This document shows positions 29,108 to 42,180 of a stretch of DNA of 64,000 bases, piece after piece; the first letter of the stretch is position 1; the number at the start of each line of letters is the position of its first letter. A program made the translations under genes and the position numbers. The notes below the pieces were generated by a model. The model was not told the DNA's origin. It saw nothing but the letters and a program-made list of their open reading frames with translations, and did no database searches. This DNA comes from Bacteroidales bacterium (GTDB taxonomy: Bacteria > Bacteroidota > Bacteroidia > Bacteroidales > UBA932). The DNA lies in contig SUYX01000008.1 of NCBI GenBank assembly GCA_015060225.1, positions 1 through 64,000 on the forward strand, given 5' to 3'.

Positions 29108-32100
29108 ATGTCGCAAAACACAAATAATCAGCGGATTACATTCGCGACTTCTAAATCCCTCCTTGACTATCCGGATTTTCTAGAAGTGCAATTAAAGTCT
29201 TTCAAGGACTTTTTTCAGCTTGACACAACAGCAGAAAACCGTAGAAACGAAGGTTTGTTTAAGGTTTTTCAGGAGATATTTCCTATTACGGACACCCGTA
29301 ACAATTTTGTTCTGGAGTTTATAGACTACTTCATTGATCCACCTCGCTATTCAATGGATGAGTGTCTTGACAGAGGTCTTACCTACAGTGTTCCTCTCAA
29401 GGCAAAACTTAAATTGTATTGTACAGATCCTGAGCATGAGGATTTTGATACAGTTATCCAGGATGTTTATTTGGGAACCATCCCATATATGACACCAAGG
29501 GGTACTTTCATCATTAACGGCTCTGAGAGAATTGTTGTTTCTCAGCTTCACCGTTCTCCAGGTGTTTTCTTTGGTCAGAGTATGCATGCCAACGGCACCA
29601 AATTGTACTCTGCCAGAATTATTCCTTTTAAAGGTTCATGGATCGAGTTCGCTACTGACATCAATAATGTCATGTATGCTTATATCGACCGTAAAAAGAA
29701 ATTGCCGGTAACAACTCTTTTGAGAGCTATCGGTTTTGAAAGTGACAAGGATATTCTTGATATCTTTGGTTTGGCTACTGAGGTTAAAGTAAACAAGACT
29801 AACCTCAAGAAATGCATTGGCAGCAAATTGGCTGCAAGGGTCCTCAAGACATGGAACGAGGACTTTGTAGATGAGGATACTGGAGAGGTAGTTTCTTTGG
29901 ACCGTAAAGAGATTATCATTGACAGGGAGACAATTCTTGAGGAGCATCATATTGATGAGATCCTTGAGTCTGATGTGAATACTATCCTTATCCACAATGA
30001 GGATGCAAATGCAAGCGATTTTGCAATTATCCACAATACACTGCAGAAAGATCAATGTAACTCTGAAATAGAGGCTATTTTCTATACATACAGACAGTTG
30101 AGGAATTCAGAACCACCTGATGAGGCAACTGCAAGAGACGTTATCGACAAGCTCTTCTTCTCCGACAAGAGATATGATTTGGGAGAGGTTGGAAGGTACC
30201 GCCTGAACAGAAAACTTAATTTGTCAACCCCTAATGATGTAAGGGTTCTTACAAAGGCAGATATCATTGAGATTATCCGCTACCTGATTTCACTGATCAA
30301 CTCAAAGGCTACAGTTGATGATATTGACCATTTGAGCAACAGAAGAATCAGGACAGTAGGTGAGCAGTTGGCAAACCAGTTCAGTGTTGGTCTTGCCCGT
30401 ATGGCAAGAACAATCAGAGAGAGAATGAATGTAAGGGACAATGAGGTGTTTACTCCGATTGACCTTATCAATGCAAAGACTTTGTCTTCAGTTATCAATT
30501 CATTCTTTGGCACCAGCCAGTTGTCACAGTTCATGGACCAGACCAATCCATTGGCAGAGATGACCCATAAGAGAAGGTTGTCGGCTTTGGGTCCTGGTGG
30601 TCTTTCAAGGGACAGGGCAGGTTTTGAGGTACGTGACGTACACTATACACACTATGGAAGGTTGTGTCCGATTGAGACTCCTGAGGGTCCGAATATCGGT
30701 CTTATCTCTTCTTTGTGTGTTTATGCAAGAATCAATGAACTTGGTTTCATTGAGACACCATACAGAAAAGTTGATAACGGTGTAGTTGACCTCTCTCCAA
30801 AAGGTTGTGTTTACATGAGTGCTGAAGAGGAGGAAGATAAGGTTGTTGCACAGGCAAATGCCCATATTGACGAGAACGGAAACTTTACCGATGACAGAAT
30901 CAAATGCCGTTATGAGGCTGATTATCCTGTCGTAAGCAAGGATAAGGTTGACCTGATGGACGTTGCCCCTAACCAGATTGCTTCAATAGCTGCATCCTTG
31001 ATTCCATTCCTGGAGCATGATGATGCTAACCGTGCATTGATGGGATCCAACATGATGCGCCAGGCAGTGCCTGTAGTAAGACCAGAGGCTCCTATCGTAG
31101 GTACTGGACTTGAGGCTGCAGTGGTAAGGGATTCAAGGACACAGGTATCTGCGGAGACTACCGGTGAGGTTGTTTATGTAGATGCAAATGAGATACATAT
31201 CAGATATGACAGGACAGAGGAGGAGAGATTTGTAAGTTTTGACCCTGAGATTACAGTCTACAAGCTTCCTTTGTACAGAAAAACCAACCAGAGCACTTCA
31301 ATCCATCTTAAACCTATCGTGAAGAAAGGTGACAAGATTGTGAAAGGACAGATTCTCACTGAGGGTTATGCTACCCAGAAAGGTGAGCTTGCTCTTGGAA
31401 GGAACCTTAAGGTTGCATATATGCCTTGGAAGGGTTACAACTTTGAGGATGCGATTGTGCTTTCTGAGAGAATTCTTAGGGAGGATATCTTTACTTCAAT
31501 CCATGTTGATGAGTACATCATGGAGGTGAGGGATACCAAACGCGGTATGGAGGAGCTTACTTCAGATATCCCTAACGTAAGTGAGGAGGCAACAAAGGAT
31601 CTTGATGAGAACGGTATCATAAGAATAGGTGCAAATGTTGAGCCTGGTGATATCCTTATCGGTAAGATTACCCCTAAGGGTGAGAGCGATCCTTCTCCAG
31701 AGGAGAAACTGTTGCGTGCCATCTTTGGTGACAAGGCCGGTGATGTGAAGGATGCTTCTCTGAAGGCTTCACCTTCTTTGTCGGGAACAATTATTGACAA
31801 GAGGTTGTTTGCGAGGGTTGGTAAAGAGGCAAACAACAAGAAGGCCAAACAGAATACGAAGACACAGGTGCAGCAGGCGGAGGATACTTTCAACCGCAAG
31901 GCAGGCGTTCTAAGGGACAAATTCCTTGACAAGCTTGAGGTACTTGTAAAAGGTAAGGTTTCAGACGGTGTTAATGATCTTTATGGTGTAGAGATTCTTG
32001 CTAAGGGCGAGGGCTTTACAAGAGAGATTCTTGATACAATTGATTATGAGAATATCAATCCTACAAAATGGACTGACGACAAACATGCCAACGGATTGAT

Positions 32101-32929
32101 CAAGACCCTTATAAACAATTATCTGATTGCCCATAAAGAGTACGATGCAGAGCTCAAGAGAATAAAATACAATCTTACAATTGGTGATGAGCTTCCAACA
32201 GGAATCATGCAGCTTGCCAAAGTTTATGTTGCCAAGAAGAGAAAGATTAGAGTGGGTGACAAGATGGCAGGTAGACACGGTAACAAGGGTATCGTAGCCA
32301 AGGTTGTGAGAGACGAGGATATGCCGTTCCTTGATGACGGTTCTATCGTGGATATAGTTCTCAACCCTCTTGGTGTGCCTTCACGTATGAACTTGGGACA
32401 GATTTATGAGGCTGTATTGGGTTGGGCAGGCAAGGAGCTTGGTGTCAAGTTTGCAACACCTATCTTTGATGGTGCAACACTTGATGACATAAGCAAATAT
32501 ACAGACAAGGCAGGCCTTCCAAGATACGGCAAGACTTACTTGAGCGATGGTGGTACAGGTGAGAAGTTTGACCAGCCGGCAACTGTGGGTGTAACTTATA
32601 TGATCAAGTTGGGCCACATGGTTGATGACAAGATGCATGCCCGTTCTATTGGTCCTTACTCACTTATTACACAGCAGCCTCTCGGTGGTAAAGCGCAGTT
32701 CGGAGGTCAGAGATTTGGAGAGATGGAGGTATGGGCACTTGAGGCGTTCGGTGCATCTAATATCCTTCAGGAGATCCTTACAATCAAATCTGATGATGTG
32801 AACGGAAGATCAAGAGCTTACGAGGCTATTGTGAAAGGTGATCCAATGCCGTCGCCAGGTATTCCTGAGTCGCTCAACGTATTGTTGCATGAGTTGCGCG
32901 GATTGGGACTTAGCGTAAATTTGGACTAA
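29108..32929 (+). CDS. rpoB: DNA-directed RNA polymerase subunit beta
   Basis: RpoB motifs ([43 protein letters not shown]). Confidence 0.99.
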   Translation: MSQNTNNQRITFATSKSLLDYPDFLEVQLKSFKDFFQLDTTAENRRNEGLFKVFQEIFPITDTRNNFVLEFIDYFIDPPRYSMDECLDRGLTYSVPLKAKLKLYCTDPEHEDFDTVIQDVYLGTIPYMTPRGTFIINGSERIVVSQLHRSPGVFFGQSMHANGTKLYSARIIPFKGSWIEFATDINNVMYAYIDRKKKLPVTTLLRAIGFESDKDILDIFGLATEVKVNKTNLKKCIGSKLAARVLKTWNEDFVDEDTGEVVSLDRKEIIIDRETILEEHHIDEILESDVNTILIHNEDANASDFAIIHNTLQKDQCNSEIEAIFYTYRQLRNSEPPDEATARDVIDKLFFSDKRYDLGEVGRYRLNRKLNLSTPNDVRVLTKADIIEIIRYLISLINSKATVDDIDHLSNRRIRTVGEQLANQFSVGLARMARTIRERMNVRDNEVFTPIDLINAKTLSSVINSFFGTSQLSQFMDQTNPLAEMTHKRRLSALGPGGLSRDRAGFEVRDVHYTHYGRLCPIETPEGPNIGLISSLCVYARINELGFIETPYRKVDNGVVDLSPKGCVYMSAEEEEDKVVAQANAHIDENGNFTDDRIKCRYEADYPVVSKDKVDLMDVAPNQIASIAASLIPFLEHDDANRALMGSNMMRQAVPVVRPEAPIVGTGLEAAVVRDSRTQVSAETTGEVVYVDANEIHIRYDRTEEERFVSFDPEITVYKLPLYRKTNQSTSIHLKPIVKKGDKIVKGQILTEGYATQKGELALGRNLKVAYMPWKGYNFEDAIVLSERILREDIFTSIHVDEYIMEVRDTKRGMEELTSDIPNVSEEATKDLDENGIIRIGANVEPGDILIGKITPKGESDPSPEEKLLRAIFGDKAGDVKDASLKASPSLSGTIIDKRLFARVGKEANNKKAKQNTKTQVQQAEDTFNRKAGVLRDKFLDKLEVLVKGKVSDGVNDLYGVEILAKGEGFTREILDTIDYENINPTKWTDDKHANGLIKTLINNYLIAHKEYDAELKRIKYNLTIGDELPTGIMQLAKVYVAKKRKIRVGDKMAGRHGNKGIVAKVVRDEDMPFLDDGSIVDIVLNPLGVPSRMNLGQIYEAVLGWAGKELGVKFATPIFDGATLDDISKYTDKAGLPRYGKTYLSDGGTGEKFDQPATVGVTYMIKLGHMVDDKMHARSIGPYSLITQQPLGGKAQFGGQRFGEMEVWALEAFGASNILQEILTIKSDDVNGRSRAYEAIVKGDPMPSPGIPESLNVLLHELRGLGLSVNLD

Positions 32930-32961
32930 TTGGTTTTTGATAATTTGAAATAACAGTAAAT

Positions 32962-35900
32962 ATGTCGTCTTTTAAGAAAGATATTAAGGTTAAAAGCAAT
33001 TTCAACCGAATTACTATAGGGCTGGCTTCGCCGGAGGAGATTCTTGACAGGTCTTCCGGTGAGGTTTTGAAGCCAGAAACTGTAAACTACCGTACTTATA
33101 AGCCTGAGAGGGACGGTCTATTCTGTGAGAGGATTTTCGGACCTTCAAAGGATTATGAGTGTCATTGCGGCAAATACAAAAGAATCCGTTACCGCGGAAT
33201 CATTTGCGACCGTTGTGGTGTAGAGGTTACAGAGAAGAAGGTACGTAGGGAGAGAATGGGTCACATTACCCTTACTGTACCGGTAGCGCATATTTGGTAT
33301 TTCCGTTCTACTCCTAATAAGATTGGTTATCTTCTTGGCATTCCTACCAAGAAACTTGATGCAATCATCTATTATGAGAGATACGTAGTTATCCAACCGG
33401 GTCTTGCTGCTGAGAATGGTATTAAGGAGCTGGATCTCCTTACAGAAGAGGAGTACTTGAATGTTCTGGACAATCTTCCAAAGGAGAACCAGATGCTTGA
33501 TGATTCTGATCCCGACAAATTTGTTGCAGGTATGGGTGCCGAGGCAATCTATACATTGCTATGCAAAGTTGATCTGGATGACTTGTCATACAGCTTGAGA
33601 AGCAGAATTGAGACTGAGACTTCACAGCAGAGAAAGGCTGATGCGCTTAAGAGACTGAGCGTAATTGAGGCATTCAGGGAGTCTAAAGATATCAACAGGC
33701 CTGAGTGGATGATTTTGAAGGTGATTCCGGTTATCCCACCGGATTTGAGACCATTGGTTCCACTTGACGGAGGAAGGTTTGCAACTTCAGACTTGAATGA
33801 CTTGTACAGAAGGGTTATCATCCGAAACAACCGTCTGAAGAGACTTATTGAGATCAAGGCTCCGGAGGTTATCCTAAGAAATGAGAAACGTATGCTTCAG
33901 GAGGCAGTTGATTCATTGTTTGATAACTCAAGAAAATCAAATGCAGTCAAGACTGAGGCAAACAGAACCCTCAAATCTTTGTCTGACAGTTTGAAAGGTA
34001 AACAGGGACGTTTCCGTCAGAACTTGTTGGGTAAGAGGGTTGACTACTCTGCACGTTCTGTAATTGTCGTAGGACCTGAGCTCAAGATGCATGAGTGCGG
34101 TCTTCCAAAATTCATGGCTGCAGAGCTTTACAAACCGTTCATTATTAGAAAACTTATTGAGAGGGGTATTGTAAAGACAGTTAAATCTGCAAAGAAGATT
34201 GTTGACAGGAAAGATCCTGTAATTTGGGATATTCTTGAGAATGTGATGAAAGGTCATCCGGTATTGTTGAACCGTGCACCTACCCTTCACAGATTGGGTA
34301 TCCAGGCATTCCAGCCTAAATTGATTGAGGGTAAGGCTATCCAATTGCATCCGCTTGCATGTACAGCGTTCAACGCCGACTTCGACGGTGACCAGATGGC
34401 GGTTCACTTGCCTTTAGGCAATGCTGCAGTTCTTGAGGCTCAGCTGTTGATGCTTGGTTCGCACAATATCCTTAACCCTGCCAACGGTGCTCCTATTACC
34501 GTTCCTTCGCAGGACATGGTACTTGGTCTGTACTATATTACAAAACCAAGACCTGGTGCAAAGGGTGAGGGTATGAACTTCTACGGTCCTGAGGAGATCA
34601 TCATTGCCTACAATGAGGGGAGACTTGCCCTTCACGCAGAGGTTAACGTAAGACTTCCAAAAGTGATGGCAGATCCTTCGCAGGGTTACCACATGGTTAA
34701 GACTACCGCAGGTAGAATCCTTGTAAACCAGCTGGTTCCTGCTGAGGTAGGATATATAAATGAAATTCTTACCAAGAAGTCTTTGAGAGACATCATTGGT
34801 AACGTACTTAAAGTTTCAGGTGTTGCAAGGACTGCACAGTTCCTTGACGATATCAAGAACTTGGGTTACAAGATGGCATTCAAGGGTGGTTTGTCATTCA
34901 ACTTGGGTGACGTGATTATCCCGGAGGAGAAAGCCAAACTTGTAAACGACGGTTACGCTCAGGTTGAGAGCATCCAGGCCAACTATAACCTTGGTTTGAT
35001 TACCAACAACGAGCGTTATAACCAGGTGGTTGACATTTGGACAACTACAAATGCCAAACTTACCAACATTGTGGAGAAACAGATTTCTACAGACAACCAG
35101 GGTTTCAACCCGGTTTATATGATGCTTCACTCAGGTGCCCGTGGTTCCAAGGAGCAGATCCGTCAGCTTTGCGGTATGCGTGGTTTGATGGCTAAACCTC
35201 AGAAATCAGGTTCTACAGGTGCTGAGATTATCGAGAACCCAATTCTTTCAAACTTTAAGGAGGGTCTTTCGGTATTGGAGTATTTCATCTCTACCCACGG
35301 TGCACGTAAAGGTTTGGCCGATACAGCGTTGAAGACTGCCGATGCAGGTTACCTGACACGTAGGCTTGTTGACGTATCGCATGATGTTATCATCAACGAG
35401 GAGGATTGCGGTACATTGAGAGGTCTTGTTGCAACAGCTATCAAGAACAAGGATGACATTGTTGAGAGCTTGTACGATAGAATTTTGGGTAGAACTACTG
35501 TTCACGATGTATATAACCCTCTTACCGGTGAGAAGATCATTGGTGCAGGTGAGGAGATTACCGAGGATATTGCAGCTCTAATTGAGTCATTGCCGATTGA
35601 GGCTGTTGAAATACGTTCAGTGCTTACCTGTGAGAGCAAGAAGGGTGTTTGTGCAAAATGTTACGGACGTAACCTTGCAAGAGGCCGCATGGTTGAGAAA
35701 GGTGAGGTTGTGGGTGTAATTGCAGCACAGTCTATCGGTGAGCCAGGTACCCAGCTTACACTTCGTACTTTCCACGTCGGTGGTACTGCTTCAGGTAGCG
35801 TATCTGAGAGTGAGATCAAATCCAAATATGAGGGTAAGGTTGAGTTTGAGGAGTTGAGGACAATTACAAAAGTTGAAGGTGACACTACCAGAGAGATTGT

Positions 35901-37239
35901 GGTGGGCCGTACAGCTGAAATGAAGATTGTTGATGCAAATACAGGCATCACTTTGTCTCAGTACAATATCCCTTACGGTGCAGATTTGTTCAAGAAGGAG
36001 GGTGAGGCTGTTTCCAAAGGTGACCTTATCTGTAAATGGGACCCATATAACGCAGTAACCATCACAGAGCTTGCCGGTAAGGTAGTTTATGATGGCCTTG
36101 TAGAGGGTGTCACTTACAGGGAGGAGTCTGCTGACGAGTTCTCATTGCATAGAGATAAAGTTGTAATTGAGAGCAGGGACAAATCAAAGAACCCTAGTGT
36201 GAGAATCGTTGATGCCGGCGGCAATGACCTTAAACAGTACAACTTGCCTGTAGGTGCACACATTATGGTTGAGAACGGTCAGGATCTTGTAGCCGGTGAC
36301 ATCCTTATCAAGATTCCTCGTGCAATCGGCAAATCAGGTGATATCACCGGAGGTCTTCCTCGTGTAACAGAGTTGTTTGAGGCCCGTAACCCATCTAACC
36401 CTGCAATTGTATCAGAGATCAATGGTGAGGTTCTAATGGGCAAGATCAAACGTGGTAACAGGGAGATCATTGTAAAGAGCAAGACCGGAGAGGAGAAACG
36501 TTATCTTGTTCCGCTATCAAAACAGATCCTTGTACAGGAGAACGACTATGTACGCGCAGGTATGCCACTTTCTGACGGTGCAATTGCTCCAGCAGACATC
36601 TTGGCAATCCAGGGTCCTACAAAGGTTCAGGAGTATATCGTTAACGAGATTCAGGAGGTTTACCGCCTTCAGGGTGTGAAAATTAACGACAAGCACTTTG
36701 AGATCATTGTAAGACAGATGATGCGCAAAGTTGAGATTGTTGATCCGGGTGACACAAGATTCCTTCCTGAGCAGCTTGTTGACAAGTGGGAGTTCATGCA
36801 GGAGAATGATGAAATCTGGGACAAGAAAGTTATCCTTGATGCAGGTGATTCACAGACTTTGAAAGCAGGTCAGATTGTAAGCGTAAGAAGATTGAGGGAT
36901 GAGAACTCTATCCTCAAACGTCAGGATCTTAAACTTGTGGAGGCAAGGGATGCAGTTCCTGCAACTTCTAACCAGGTTCTTCAGGGTATTACCAGAGCAG
37001 CGTTGAAGACAAGCAGCTTTATGTCTGCAGCTTCTTTCCAGGAGACAACCAAGGTACTTAGTGAGGCAGCTATCCACGGTAAGATTGATACTTTGGAGGG
37101 TCTTAAGGAGAACGTTATCTGCGGTCATCCTATACCAGCCGGTACCGGCCAGAGAGAATACGAAAAACTTATCGTTGCATCTATGGAGGACTACCAGAGA
37201 ATGGCTAAGGCAAGACAGGCCAAAGAGCAGGCAGAGTAA
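32962..37239 (+). CDS. rpoC: DNA-directed RNA polymerase subunit beta'
   Basis: [15 protein letters not shown] catalytic motif. Confidence 0.99.
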   Translation: MSSFKKDIKVKSNFNRITIGLASPEEILDRSSGEVLKPETVNYRTYKPERDGLFCERIFGPSKDYECHCGKYKRIRYRGIICDRCGVEVTEKKVRRERMGHITLTVPVAHIWYFRSTPNKIGYLLGIPTKKLDAIIYYERYVVIQPGLAAENGIKELDLLTEEEYLNVLDNLPKENQMLDDSDPDKFVAGMGAEAIYTLLCKVDLDDLSYSLRSRIETETSQQRKADALKRLSVIEAFRESKDINRPEWMILKVIPVIPPDLRPLVPLDGGRFATSDLNDLYRRVIIRNNRLKRLIEIKAPEVILRNEKRMLQEAVDSLFDNSRKSNAVKTEANRTLKSLSDSLKGKQGRFRQNLLGKRVDYSARSVIVVGPELKMHECGLPKFMAAELYKPFIIRKLIERGIVKTVKSAKKIVDRKDPVIWDILENVMKGHPVLLNRAPTLHRLGIQAFQPKLIEGKAIQLHPLACTAFNADFDGDQMAVHLPLGNAAVLEAQLLMLGSHNILNPANGAPITVPSQDMVLGLYYITKPRPGAKGEGMNFYGPEEIIIAYNEGRLALHAEVNVRLPKVMADPSQGYHMVKTTAGRILVNQLVPAEVGYINEILTKKSLRDIIGNVLKVSGVARTAQFLDDIKNLGYKMAFKGGLSFNLGDVIIPEEKAKLVNDGYAQVESIQANYNLGLITNNERYNQVVDIWTTTNAKLTNIVEKQISTDNQGFNPVYMMLHSGARGSKEQIRQLCGMRGLMAKPQKSGSTGAEIIENPILSNFKEGLSVLEYFISTHGARKGLADTALKTADAGYLTRRLVDVSHDVIINEEDCGTLRGLVATAIKNKDDIVESLYDRILGRTTVHDVYNPLTGEKIIGAGEEITEDIAALIESLPIEAVEIRSVLTCESKKGVCAKCYGRNLARGRMVEKGEVVGVIAAQSIGEPGTQLTLRTFHVGGTASGSVSESEIKSKYEGKVEFEELRTITKVEGDTTREIVVGRTAEMKIVDANTGITLSQYNIPYGADLFKKEGEAVSKGDLICKWDPYNAVTITELAGKVVYDGLVEGVTYREESADEFSLHRDKVVIESRDKSKNPSVRIVDAGGNDLKQYNLPVGAHIMVENGQDLVAGDILIKIPRAIGKSGDITGGLPRVTELFEARNPSNPAIVSEINGEVLMGKIKRGNREIIVKSKTGEEKRYLVPLSKQILVQENDYVRAGMPLSDGAIAPADILAIQGPTKVQEYIVNEIQEVYRLQGVKINDKHFEIIVRQMMRKVEIVDPGDTRFLPEQLVDKWEFMQENDEIWDKKVILDAGDSQTLKAGQIVSVRRLRDENSILKRQDLKLVEARDAVPATSNQVLQGITRAALKTSSFMSAASFQETTKVLSEAAIHGKIDTLEGLKENVICGHPIPAGTGQREYEKLIVASMEDYQRMAKARQAKEQAE

Positions 37240-37260
37240 TGTAAATTGCTATATGAAGAG

Positions 37261-37290
37261 AGGTGGGCAGTATATGTCCACCTTTTTTTT
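37261..37290 (+). terminator. Terminator after rpoC
   Basis: aggtgg...ccacct followed by tttttttt. Confidence 0.75.
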
Positions 37291-37325
37291 ACTATATTTG
37301 CCTATTATAAGTAATTATCGGGAAA

Positions 37326-37835
37326 ATGGCTATAATCAGAGAATTAAGAGGGTTTACCCCTAAGTTTGGCAAGGATTGCTTCCTTGCGGAGAATGCAGCA
37401 ATAATAGGTGATGTCACTATGGGTGATGATTGCAGTATATGGTACGGAACTGTGCTCAGAGGTGATGTCAATACTATAAAGATAGGGGACAGGGTGAATA
37501 TTCAGGATGGAGCTGTGGTTCATACATTATATGAGAGGTCTGTGAGTGAGATAGGAGATGATGTTTCAGTGGGGCATAATGCAATTATCCATGGAGCAAA
37601 AATTGGCAATAATGTCCTTATTGGCATGGGAGCAATAATAATGGACAATGCTGTTGTTCCCGACAATACAATAATTGCAGCCGGAGCTGTGGTTTTGAGC
37701 AATGCCGTGCTGGAACCGGGAGTTTATGCAGGTATTCCTGCCAAGAAGGTAAAGGATTCTTCCCAGGCTGTATATGAGGCTGCCCACAAGAATGCCCAGG
37801 GGTATCTTATGTATAAAGAGTGGTACAAAGAATAA
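37326..37835 (+). CDS. Gamma-carbonic-anhydrase-family left-handed beta-helix protein
   Basis: IWYGTVLRGDVNTIKIGDRVNIQDGAVVH hexapeptide repeats, VGHNAIIHGAKIGNNVLIGMGA. Confidence 0.92.
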   Translation: MAIIRELRGFTPKFGKDCFLAENAAIIGDVTMGDDCSIWYGTVLRGDVNTIKIGDRVNIQDGAVVHTLYERSVSEIGDDVSVGHNAIIHGAKIGNNVLIGMGAIIMDNAVVPDNTIIAAGAVVLSNAVLEPGVYAGIPAKKVKDSSQAVYEAAHKNAQGYLMYKEWYKE

Positions 37836-37859
37836 TAACAATCAATAAATTTTTACAAT

Positions 37860-38975
37860 ATGAAAAAATTACTTCTTATTGGAGCAGCTGCCATAATTGC
37901 GGCATGTTCTTCACAGCCTGAAGCAGGCTATACAGTTAATGTAACAGTTACCGGTGATCTTGCACAGTTGCCAAATGATACTCTTGTACTTACCGGAGGT
38001 ACAAGAAAAGCTCCTGTAGCTGATACTGCAGTTCTTGTAAACGGCAAAGCTACTTTCAAAGGGGAGACAACAACTCCTACATATTATACGCTTTCATTCA
38101 ATGGAAAGAAAGCTCTCAGCAGATTCTTTGTAGAGAATAATGCCAAGTATGACATTAATGCCAATCTTGATGCAGGCGAGACAACAGTTATTACAACTGG
38201 AGAAATCCAGTCTCACATTGAGAGTGTAAATGCAAAAAGAAAAGAGCTGTTTGCAGCCGGCAAACTTGATTCATTGATGAAGGTATACGGCAAAATGAGC
38301 GATGAGGAGAAAGCGGCTTTCAGAGAGGCTTACAACAATGTTGAGAAAGAGATCAACGGTATGAACGAAGCTTATCTTGCAGCAAATCCTGCATCTCCTT
38401 ATGCCCTTTACACTTTGGCTTCTACAATAGGTGATGTTCCGGTTGCTGAGCTGGATGCCAAATTGGCTACTTTTGATACATTGGCAGCTTATGCAAACAA
38501 TGACCTACTGAAAGATGCAAAAGAGACCGCAGCATTGATCAAATCTTTACAGCCAGGCAACAAGGCTCCTGATTTTGTACAGAATGACCCTGATGGAAAG
38601 CCTGTAAAATTTTCAGACATCTATTCAAAGAACAAGCTTACCATGGTTGATTTTTGGGCAAGCTGGTGCGGACCTTGCCGCGCTTTCAACCCTGATCTTG
38701 TAAAGATTTACAAGAAATATCATAGAAAAGGTTTTGAGATTCTTGGAGTATCTCATGATAGGGATTATAATGCATGGGTAAAAGGTATCAAGGATGACAA
38801 GCTTGCATGGCCTCAGGTTTCAGACCTCAAATATTGGGACAACGAGGTAGGCAAGATGTATTATGTAAGATATATCCCTCAGAATATTTTTGTTGACCAG
38901 AACGGTATCATTGTAGGAAGACAGATTGACAAACCTGAGGTTGAAGGATTTATTGGGGAGTTCCTGAAGAAATAA
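37860..38975 (+). CDS. TlpA-like thioredoxin-fold lipoprotein with DUF4369-like N-terminus
   Basis: Lipobox; VDFWASWCGPCRAFNPDL. Confidence 0.9.
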   Translation: MKKLLLIGAAAIIAACSSQPEAGYTVNVTVTGDLAQLPNDTLVLTGGTRKAPVADTAVLVNGKATFKGETTTPTYYTLSFNGKKALSRFFVENNAKYDINANLDAGETTVITTGEIQSHIESVNAKRKELFAAGKLDSLMKVYGKMSDEEKAAFREAYNNVEKEINGMNEAYLAANPASPYALYTLASTIGDVPVAELDAKLATFDTLAAYANNDLLKDAKETAALIKSLQPGNKAPDFVQNDPDGKPVKFSDIYSKNKLTMVDFWASWCGPCRAFNPDLVKIYKKYHRKGFEILGVSHDRDYNAWVKGIKDDKLAWPQVSDLKYWDNEVGKMYYVRYIPQNIFVDQNGIIVGRQIDKPEVEGFIGEFLKK

Positions 38976-38993
38976 TTATTATTCCGTACAATT

Positions 38994-40298
38994 ATGAGGA
39001 AAATTACATTCATAGGGATTGTGCTTCTGATATGCCTTCCCGTTATTTGTAAAGCCCAGTATTTGAGGAACTCATATTTTGTAGAAGGCAACAGTGCAAG
39101 ATTGTCCATGAATCCTGCACTGCAGCCTGTGCGTGGGTATTATAATCTTCCTGTTATAGGTGCGTTTAATTTGGAGGTCTCTTCCAATTCCTTAAGTTAC
39201 AGGGATATAATGGATGTTGTTGGTGAAGAGGATGATTTCTATAAGAGTAATGAGTTTATCAATAAGCTTGATATAGACAACAAACTGGATTTGAACCTTA
39301 ATACTGATATCATTTCATTCGGATATCATAAAGGTCCCAAATTCTACTCATTCAATATTGGGGCCCGTGTAAATGTTGATGCTTCCATTCCAAGGTCTAT
39401 GTTTGAGTATCTGAGGGATATGGACAGTGATCTCATTACAGGCAGCCGCAGATACAATATCCTTAATGAGGAGGTAAATGTAAATGCATATACCGAGATA
39501 GGTTTCGGCTATTCAAGGGTAATCAATGACCGTCTCACTATAGGAACCAAAATAAAGGGCCTTTTGGGTTGTGCCAATATGAAGCTTAAAGTAAATGAGC
39601 TGGATATTGATGCTCATCTTCCTGATTCAGATAATCTTTTCCTCCCATATGCAGATATTGCTACAAGTGCAGAACTTGAATTGTCGGGAAAAGGTGTGGA
39701 ATTGCAGGAGAATGCTGAGGGTTATATTGAAGATGTTGAGTTTGACAAGTTTGGAATAGGCGGTTTTGGTGCGGCCATTGATTTGGGTATTAACTACAAG
39801 CTAACAGACCACATTGCCCTTTCTGCAGCTATCCTGGATTTAGGATTCATTTCATGGAACAAAGGGAGTTCTACTGTAAGCAAAGCTTCAGGAAATATCC
39901 GTGTGGATGGTATAGATGATCTTGATGTGTTGGATTTTGATTTGTTCGGTTTGAAAAAGGGAGAAGGGAAGTCCCGTACAACAAGGCTTTGTCCTACACT
40001 TGTGTTGGGTGGTGAATACAGTATTCTGGAGAACAAGATAGGTTTGGGTATCCTTTCAACCACCCGTTTTGGCGAGATTGAGAATTACTCTGAGCTTACA
40101 GCCTCTGCCACATTCCGCCCTGGCAATTTCTTCAATGCAACAGTCAGCTACTCTTTGATGCAGGGTTCTGATACTTTTGGCCTTGCTCTTAAACTGGGAG
40201 GATTGTTTGTAGGTACAGACTATATGTTCCTGGGTGACGATACAAAGCATGTGAATGCATATGTCGGATTGTCAATACCTTTGGCCAAAAAGAAATAA
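38994..40298 (+). CDS. DUF5723-like outer membrane/secreted protein
   Basis: Signal peptide; beta-barrel-like C-terminus. Confidence 0.6.
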   Translation: MRKITFIGIVLLICLPVICKAQYLRNSYFVEGNSARLSMNPALQPVRGYYNLPVIGAFNLEVSSNSLSYRDIMDVVGEEDDFYKSNEFINKLDIDNKLDLNLNTDIISFGYHKGPKFYSFNIGARVNVDASIPRSMFEYLRDMDSDLITGSRRYNILNEEVNVNAYTEIGFGYSRVINDRLTIGTKIKGLLGCANMKLKVNELDIDAHLPDSDNLFLPYADIATSAELELSGKGVELQENAEGYIEDVEFDKFGIGGFGAAIDLGINYKLTDHIALSAAILDLGFISWNKGSSTVSKASGNIRVDGIDDLDVLDFDLFGLKKGEGKSRTTRLCPTLVLGGEYSILENKIGLGILSTTRFGEIENYSELTASATFRPGNFFNATVSYSLMQGSDTFGLALKLGGLFVGTDYMFLGDDTKHVNAYVGLSIPLAKKK

Positions 40299-40316
40299 AA
40301 TGGTGTATATAAAAAA

Positions 40317-40346
40317 ATAGCCCCGAAATAATTTCGGGGCTATTTT
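40317..40346. terminator. Bidirectional terminator between convergent genes
   Basis: atagccccgaaataatttcggggctat with flanking A- and T-runs. Confidence 0.9.
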
Positions 40347-40347
40347 T

Positions 40348-41619
40348 TTATTCCTCATTGCGGAAGATTGTCTGAACACGGTCTGGGCCGAGTGAAATTA
40401 CTGAGATTGGAACATTCAGCTCTTTCTCAATGAACCTCACATAGTTCATGAACTCAAACGGAAGTTCCTCCTCACGTGTAATTTGTGAAAGGTCCCTGTT
40501 CCATCCCTTGAACTCCTTGTAGATAGGCTCAATCTCTGCATATGTATCATATGGTACCTGATCTGTTTCAACACCGTCCACTTTGTAGCCTGTGGCAACT
40601 TTAATGGTTTCAAATGTGTCAAGCACATCTGCCTTCATCATAATGAGCTCAGTTACGCCGTCAAGCATGATTGCATATTTGAGGGCAGGAAGATCCAGCC
40701 ATCCGGTTCTTCTTGGACGTCCGGTAGTAGCACCGAACTCAAAACCTTTCTTGCGGAGCTCCTCACCGGTCTCGTCGTTAAGTTCTGTAGGGAATGGACC
40801 GCTTCCAACTCTTGTGCAGTAAGCCTTGAAGATACCGTAAACTTTGCCAATCTTGGTTGGAGCTACTCCCAAACCTGTACATACACCTGCGCAAGTGGTT
40901 GAAGATGAAGTTACGAATGGGTATGAACCGAAGTCAACATCAAGCATTGTCCCCTGAGCACCCTCTGCAAGAATCTTCTTGTTGTCTGTAAGATACTTGT
41001 TTGCTACATACTCACCGTCAACAAGGTTGAAGGTTTTAAGGTACTCTATGGCCTCCATCCACTCGCTCTCTTTCTCCTCTGCATTGAACTCGTAGTCGAA
41101 CTGAGCAAGGGTTGCAAGGTGCTTGTTCTTTAGGGTAAGGAATCTGTCTGCAAAATCAGCTGTAAGGACATCACCCACCCTTAGACCGTTACGGCCGGTC
41201 TTGTCCATATATGTAGGCCCTATACCTTTAAGGGTTGAACCAATTTTTGACTTGCCTTTTGCAGCCTCAGAAGCTGCATCCAAAATTCTGTGTGTTGGAA
41301 GGATGAGGTGTGCTTTTTTTGAAATGACAACCCTCTCCCTTACAGGAACACCTGTTGCCTCAATTTCCAGGCACTCCTCCTTGAAAATGATTGGGTCAAT
41401 GACAACACCATTTCCAATGATGTTTACAGCATTTTTTCTGAATACTCCCGACGGTACAGTGTGAAGGACAAATTTCTTTCCTTCAAAATGGAGTGAGTGT
41501 CCGGCGTTGGGACCTCCCTGGAATCTTGCAATTACAGGATAGGAGTTAGCCAGAACATCCACTATTTTACCCTTACCTTCGTCGCCCCATTGCAGGCCAA
41601 GTACAACATCTACTTTCAT
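40348..41619 (-). CDS. purA: Adenylosuccinate synthetase
   Basis: VVLGLQWGDEGKGKIVD, GPNAGHS, TTGRPRRTGWLD. Confidence 0.98.
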   Translation of the reverse strand: MKVDVVLGLQWGDEGKGKIVDVLANSYPVIARFQGGPNAGHSLHFEGKKFVLHTVPSGVFRKNAVNIIGNGVVIDPIIFKEECLEIEATGVPVRERVVISKKAHLILPTHRILDAASEAAKGKSKIGSTLKGIGPTYMDKTGRNGLRVGDVLTADFADRFLTLKNKHLATLAQFDYEFNAEEKESEWMEAIEYLKTFNLVDGEYVANKYLTDNKKILAEGAQGTMLDVDFGSYPFVTSSSTTCAGVCTGLGVAPTKIGKVYGIFKAYCTRVGSGPFPTELNDETGEELRKKGFEFGATTGRPRRTGWLDLPALKYAIMLDGVTELIMMKADVLDTFETIKVATGYKVDGVETDQVPYDTYAEIEPIYKEFKGWNRDLSQITREEELPFEFMNYVRFIEKELNVPISVISLGPDRVQTIFRNEE

Positions 41620-41661
41620 AAGTCTGGTATATTATTATTTCTTTCTGTTTATAGTTTCAAA

Positions 41662-42096
41662 TTAGAATGGAAGGTCATCTGACGTATCCTCTACAGGTGC
41701 TGTAAAGACCGGCTGTACAGGAGCTGACTGCTGCATTGGTGTCTCCATTGGAGATCCTGTTGCTGTACCCCTTCTGTCCAGGAGTCTTATATTGTCTGCA
41801 ACAATCTCAGTGGTATACCTCTTGGCACCTGTCTGGTCTGACCAGCTTCTTGTGCGGATCTTCCCTTCAACAAAAATCTGGGCCCCCTTCCTGATATATT
41901 TCTCAGAGAGTTCGGCAAGATTCCTCCAGCACACTATGTTGTGCCACTCTGTCTGGTCCTGCAACTCTCCATTCCTGTTCTTGTATCTCTCTGTTGTTGC
42001 CAGAGTGAAAGAGGCTACTGCTATACCTGTCTCCAGGTGCCTTACCTCGGGGTCCTTACCCACATTGCCAATTAGAATAACTTTATTGAATGACAT
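41662..42096 (-). CDS. ssb: Single-stranded DNA-binding protein (start at MSFNKVILIGNVGKDPEVR)
   Basis: OB-fold SSB pattern and acidic DDLPF C-terminal tip. Confidence 0.96.
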   Translation of the reverse strand: MSFNKVILIGNVGKDPEVRHLETGIAVASFTLATTERYKNRNGELQDQTEWHNIVCWRNLAELSEKYIRKGAQIFVEGKIRTRSWSDQTGAKRYTTEIVADNIRLLDRRGTATGSPMETPMQQSAPVQPVFTAPVEDTSDDLPF

Positions 42097-42180
42097 TCCT
42101 AATAATGTTTTAACGGCTAAAATTACAATTTTATTTGCACATAGGGATAAAAAAAAAGCAAAAGTTATCCACAAGATTTG